Shown piece after piece: positions 60,936 to 64,000 of a stretch of 64,000 nucleotides of DNA. Numbering within the stretch: position 1 is the first letter of the stretch; every line of letters begins with the position of its first letter. This DNA comes from Nyssa sinensis (taxonomy: Eukaryota; Streptophyta; Magnoliopsida; Cornales; Nyssaceae): contig CM018031.1 of assembly GCA_008638375.1 (NCBI GenBank), forward strand, positions 13,508,062 through 13,572,061, in the 5' to 3' direction. The translations under genes were made by a program, and so were the position numbers. The notes under the pieces are model-generated. The model saw nothing but the letters and a program-made list of their open reading frames with translations. It was not told the origin of the DNA and ran no database searches.

Positions 60936-61425
60936 CTAACTAGGTGCTGGACTTGAGCTTTCGCTATTAACATGTTGAGCTTGAGAAGGACCTGGTTGTT
61001 GACTTGTTGCATTATTTCCATTGTCGTTGTCGTCATCACCATCTAAATCGAGCCAACTAGAAAGGTCTTCTCCATCTAGTAAAGGGTTTTCCCTCTCTTC
61101 TAGCCAAGGAGCAATCGGATCATCATCTTCAAATATGTAATCTAAGTTAATGGAATTGAAGTTAGCCTCAATTTCTTTTTGGCTTCTTCTCAAGGTATGC
61201 CTCAACTTAAGCCTCATGTTGTAAGTAATGAATATTAATTTTTGAATCTTGAGATATCTTTAGCATATTTCTTCTCTTTGTGTGAATGAGGCTAAAGGTG
61301 CTTCAATTGCGCTCACAATTTGAAGATGAGGTAGTTTGACTTAAGACATTCACAACAATTCGTGAAAGTTCAAGAGCACAAGTACCATACAAAATCCACC
61401 ATTCAACTACAAAAAAAGTGTAATG
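60936..61425 (-). pseudogene. hAT transposase C-terminal dimerisation region
   Basis: The minus strand reads WWILYGTCALELSRIVVNVL, then SQTTSSSNCERN, a stop, and STFSLIHTKRRN. The family motif is CERNWS; here Trp TGG is TGA (61303-61305). The tail (60936-61217) is Asp/Asn-rich with INLDYIFEDDDPIAPWLEE, usual for these proteins. Confidence 0.85.
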
Positions 61426-61660
61426 TAAGTAAATTAAATTTAAGTTTATGATATAAAAGAAGTGAGTAACTAATTACAAGGATTTTGTTTGCTTCCATGC
61501 TTTTTGAGCTATAGGAGTTTCAAATGTTTCTCGCTGATCTCGAAATATTAGTAACAGTAATTGATGAATTTATTAATTAGATCTTTTAAATATACAAGTT
61601 AAGTACAAAAAAGTTTGAAAAGACTCAATCGAATACTTACTTGGACAATGTATTGCTCCC

Positions 61661-62144
61661 CTATCTCTTGTTACAACCTGTGTCAAGCAACCCAAAGTAA
61701 TACTCAGCAGTCCTACTTTGAACATCAGAAGCATCAATGGACTTCAAAAATACAGTTCCTCTGTTACAATATACTAAGAAATTGATTATATGTTGTCTGG
61801 TTAGGCTGCTCCAACCATCAACCATAAGAGTAACACCTCTTTCTTTCCATGTGCCCTCAAAGGATTTTATCCATTGTTTCATTTCATCATATTCTTTTGT
61901 CAAATAAACTTTTGAAACCTCATAAGCACTTGGTCCCTTAACCCCCTGGTCCCCCCTCATCGGCAACATCAATCAAGGTTTGTGTCCATTCAAACTCTAC
62001 AACTCGAAAAGCCATATTATTAGACATTATCCACTTTGTCATTACCCTCCCCAACTTCTCCCTTAGTGTTTTCATGTGTTTATTACTATTTTTGGGTTGT
62101 TTCGAACTCTTGCTCCTTTGGAGTACCGAGTCCATGGCCCTCAA
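61661..62144 (-). pseudogene. hAT transposase DUF659 region
   Basis: 61938-62144 reads LREKLGRVMTKWIMSNNMAF. 61661-61972 reads GVTLMVDGWSSLTRQHIINF and GTVFLKSIDASDVQSRTAEY, the DUF659 signature in plant hAT-like proteins. The two overlap in different frames, so a frameshift separates them. Confidence 0.85.
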
Positions 62145-62947
62145 CTTAGCTTCAGGTGTTTATGGATCAATCCATTGTTGGCCACTCCCTTCAGTGTCAC
62201 GAACGCTATGGTGATCGGTTGAAAAAAGATGCAATGGCTCCACGAAATCCTCGCCCCTGCCTAGTACCGCCACTCCCTGGCCCTCGGCCCTCAGCCCCCG
62301 GCCCTCAGCCCCCTCCAGATCTAGAACTGCCATCGATATCGGCCCACCCTCCAGATCTACAGCCTACAGGCCATCCTTGGTTGGCTGGTAATAAACACTG
62401 GTAACTGGATCTGATGATTTGTAAATGGATCTGATGATTACCAACCGACCAAGCGGTGGCAGCCTACAGGCCATCCAAATCTAGAACTGCCACCACTGGT
62501 AACTGGTAAGTCTCTTTGAATCAATTTACAAATCTCTTTCTCTTTCTTTAGTCGAATCTAGTGACTCGAATCAGAGCCTTTCTACGGATCGACTCTCTGT
62601 TTCTCTCTTTTTTCTTCAATATTTTTTGGGCAATGATGATGTAGCCTGTAGGTGGCTTATGTGCTTTGTTTTCCTTATTCTCTGTTACCCTTTGTATGCT
62701 CCCAACCCATTTTTTTCAACCTTTTCTTTTGAAAATCTGAAGCAAACTTAACTTTTGTTAGAGAATAGGTGGTGTCACGGACATTATTGTTTAGTAACAG
62801 CCGTTTCGATGCTGTAACGGTATCGTAACGGGTGCAACACATGAAATACATTCTCACCGTGATAACGGGGTGTAACGGGTTCGACAATGGCCGATACTGT
62901 TATGTAACGCCTGTTCTGTTACGTAACGGACGCTATTTCAAACCTTG

Positions 62948-63032
62948 AGTTAGATTGTCATGATTTTCTAGTTGTTTGTTGTTACGTGTTGATGATTATC
63001 TTTTTCCTTAGTTATCGTTAAACTTTATTCCT
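62948..63032. repeat. Direct repeat flanking the hAT element, copy 2
   Basis: Begins with the right target-site duplication AGTTAGAT and follows copy 1 (59756-59827) to CTTTATTCCT. Confidence 0.75.
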
Positions 63033-63041
63033 ATTGGGAGG

Positions 63042-63405
63042 AAGGTTTTAAGTAATGGTCATGGCTGCCTGTCATGGTGACACTGTGGGGAGGGTGTAAT
63101 GTAACAAATGCGACTACTGAGAGTGTATTTTTTTTTTTTTCATCGCACAACCGCCTAAAATTGAACTCATACACTCTTTAATCACATTTCATATATTTGG
63201 GTATTTAGTGATTTTTTTATGAATTTTATAAAGAAGATTTTTTTTTTATAGGTAAATCACACCCAACTTTACCCCTTAAGGGGACTTGAATCCTCAACCT
63301 TCCATATGGTGAGGTGGAGGAGGTACCAACCAAATTAGAGTTTGTTGTTGAAATTTATTAAGATGATTTTAAATGGCTAATGAATTTTATATTGAATTTT
63401 TATGT
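63042..63405. mobile_element. Truncated second hAT end
   Basis: AAGGTTTTAAGTAATGGTCA, GTAATGTAACAAATGCG, TTTAATCACAT, TTTCATATATTTG and GTGATTTTT...GAATTTTAT follow the first 200 bases of the hAT element at 59879 in order, with more divergence. A SINE (63242-63348) interrupts it. Confidence 0.75.
63242..63348 (-). mobile_element. SINE, same family as 32344-32458
   Basis: On the minus strand: TTGGTTGGTACCTCCTCCAC (box A-like), GGATTCAAGTCC (box B-like), CCCTTAAGGGG, TGTGATTTACCTAT and poly-A. Flanking direct repeats 63220-63241 and 63349-63370 match at 19 of 22 positions. Confidence 0.88.
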
Positions 63406-64000
63406 CGCTGGTAATAAGGGAAGTGTAGTAATTACCATATTTTAGATCTTTCATGTATGTAAACTTAAAAATAAATTAAATATATAAAATTTGGTCCAGG
63501 GAATCATATACAGTCGACCCTCTTATAATTAATATTTAATAAGTTAATAATTTCTAATCATTAATGAATTTTTAAGGAACCAAATTGGTTCCATTGGCTA
63601 TAATTAATAATTCTATTACTTAATAATTAATACTTTTTTTAGAAAAACTCTTTATAATATTAATTATTAGAAAAATAAAATAGTTATATATATACTTTTA
63701 TATATATATATATCCTATTTTTGACATTTATTAATTATATTTATTAATTTAACATGGTTGAAGTCAAAAGTATTGTGATTGGGAAAAATTATGATATCTG
63801 AAAATATAACTTCTTTATTTGAAAAAAAAAATTATGAGTTTTTTACGCCTTAAGTTGATTATTATATGTGTTTTTTTAATGAAAAACTAAAATATTGTTA
63901 AAAAGTTGCATATAAGACCATATTTTTGTTTCGAAAATCATTTACATGTAAGAAGCACTTATTAATTTGTGAAAATATGAGAAAACTTAATCATTAATAA
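63406..64000. other. AT-rich end of window, within RanBP1 intron
   Basis: Only AT-rich DNA with TAATTAATA words. No RanBP1 exon is visible. Confidence 0.5.

Larger units (their letters stand above)
59879..62947 (-). mobile_element. Complete but inactive hAT transposon in RanBP1 intron 3
   Basis: Exact 8-bp duplication AGTTAGAT at 59871-59878 and 62948-62955. Inverted ends CAAGGTTTTAAATAGCG (left) and CAAGGTTTGAAATAGCG (right, reversed), followed by many GTAACG/CGTTAC subterminal words as in hAT transposase-binding regions. 3069 bp. The minus strand encodes broken transposase: DUF659 part at 61661-62144 and the hAT dimerisation part at 61230-61420. A GC-rich stretch at 62230-62520 with repeated CAGGCCATCC and TCTAGAACTGCCA interrupts the 5' half. 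A BED finger was not found. Confidence 0.92.

Noticed and set aside
62156..62404. Pro-rich + strand frame inside the hAT element
   Set aside because: Arises from a GC-rich repeated block, lies opposite to the transposase strand, and shows no family similarity.

Overview
This window looks like nuclear DNA of a dicot-type flowering plant. It is AT-rich, has multi-exon genes with GT-AG introns, and carries plant LTR retrotransposons, hAT/MULE-type DNA elements, SINEs and MITEs. I cannot name the species. Gene density is low: four protein-coding genes and one snoRNA locus, all on the + strand.

Layout: 1-6100 is a decayed Ty3/gypsy retrotransposon on the minus strand (gag-PR-RT-RH-IN, plus PBS and 5' LTR). 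At 7560-8640 there is a non-coding locus with site II, TATA and telo-box promoter elements and an intronic C/D-box snoRNA (8178-8260) whose guide fits 18S rRNA. 8600-16500 is AT-rich and holds two MULE-like elements; one carries an antisense fragment resembling a receptor-like-protein LRR gene, the other sits in one copy of a tandem target duplication. 16785-18633 is an intact clade B PP2C of the AP2C type with a MAPK-docking motif. 22043-44228 is a 30-exon clathrin heavy chain gene whose introns hold a TRIM-like array, a SMART-like element, MITEs, SINEs and a 6 kb Copia element that itself holds further insertions. 50335-56259 is an EBP1/PA2G4 homologue. 58845-59487 is the 5' part of a RanBP1 gene whose third intron holds a complete but dead hAT transposon; its last exons lie beyond the window.

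The four genes are ordinary housekeeping or signalling genes (MAPK-directed phosphatase, endocytosis coat, growth and ribosome-associated factor, nuclear transport cofactor) and do not form one pathway. The telo-box next to the EBP1, RanBP1 and snoRNA starts suggests shared growth-linked transcription of those three.

Two otherwise perfectly conserved genes, clathrin heavy chain and EBP1, each carry one extra base in an exon that shifts the frame. Exon-length arithmetic supports both. Residual assembly errors are the simplest explanation, but real lesions cannot be excluded. I found no convincing undescribed multi-gene system. The most distinctive content is the snoRNA host locus, the gene-capturing MULE, and several nested insertions with clear target-site duplications.
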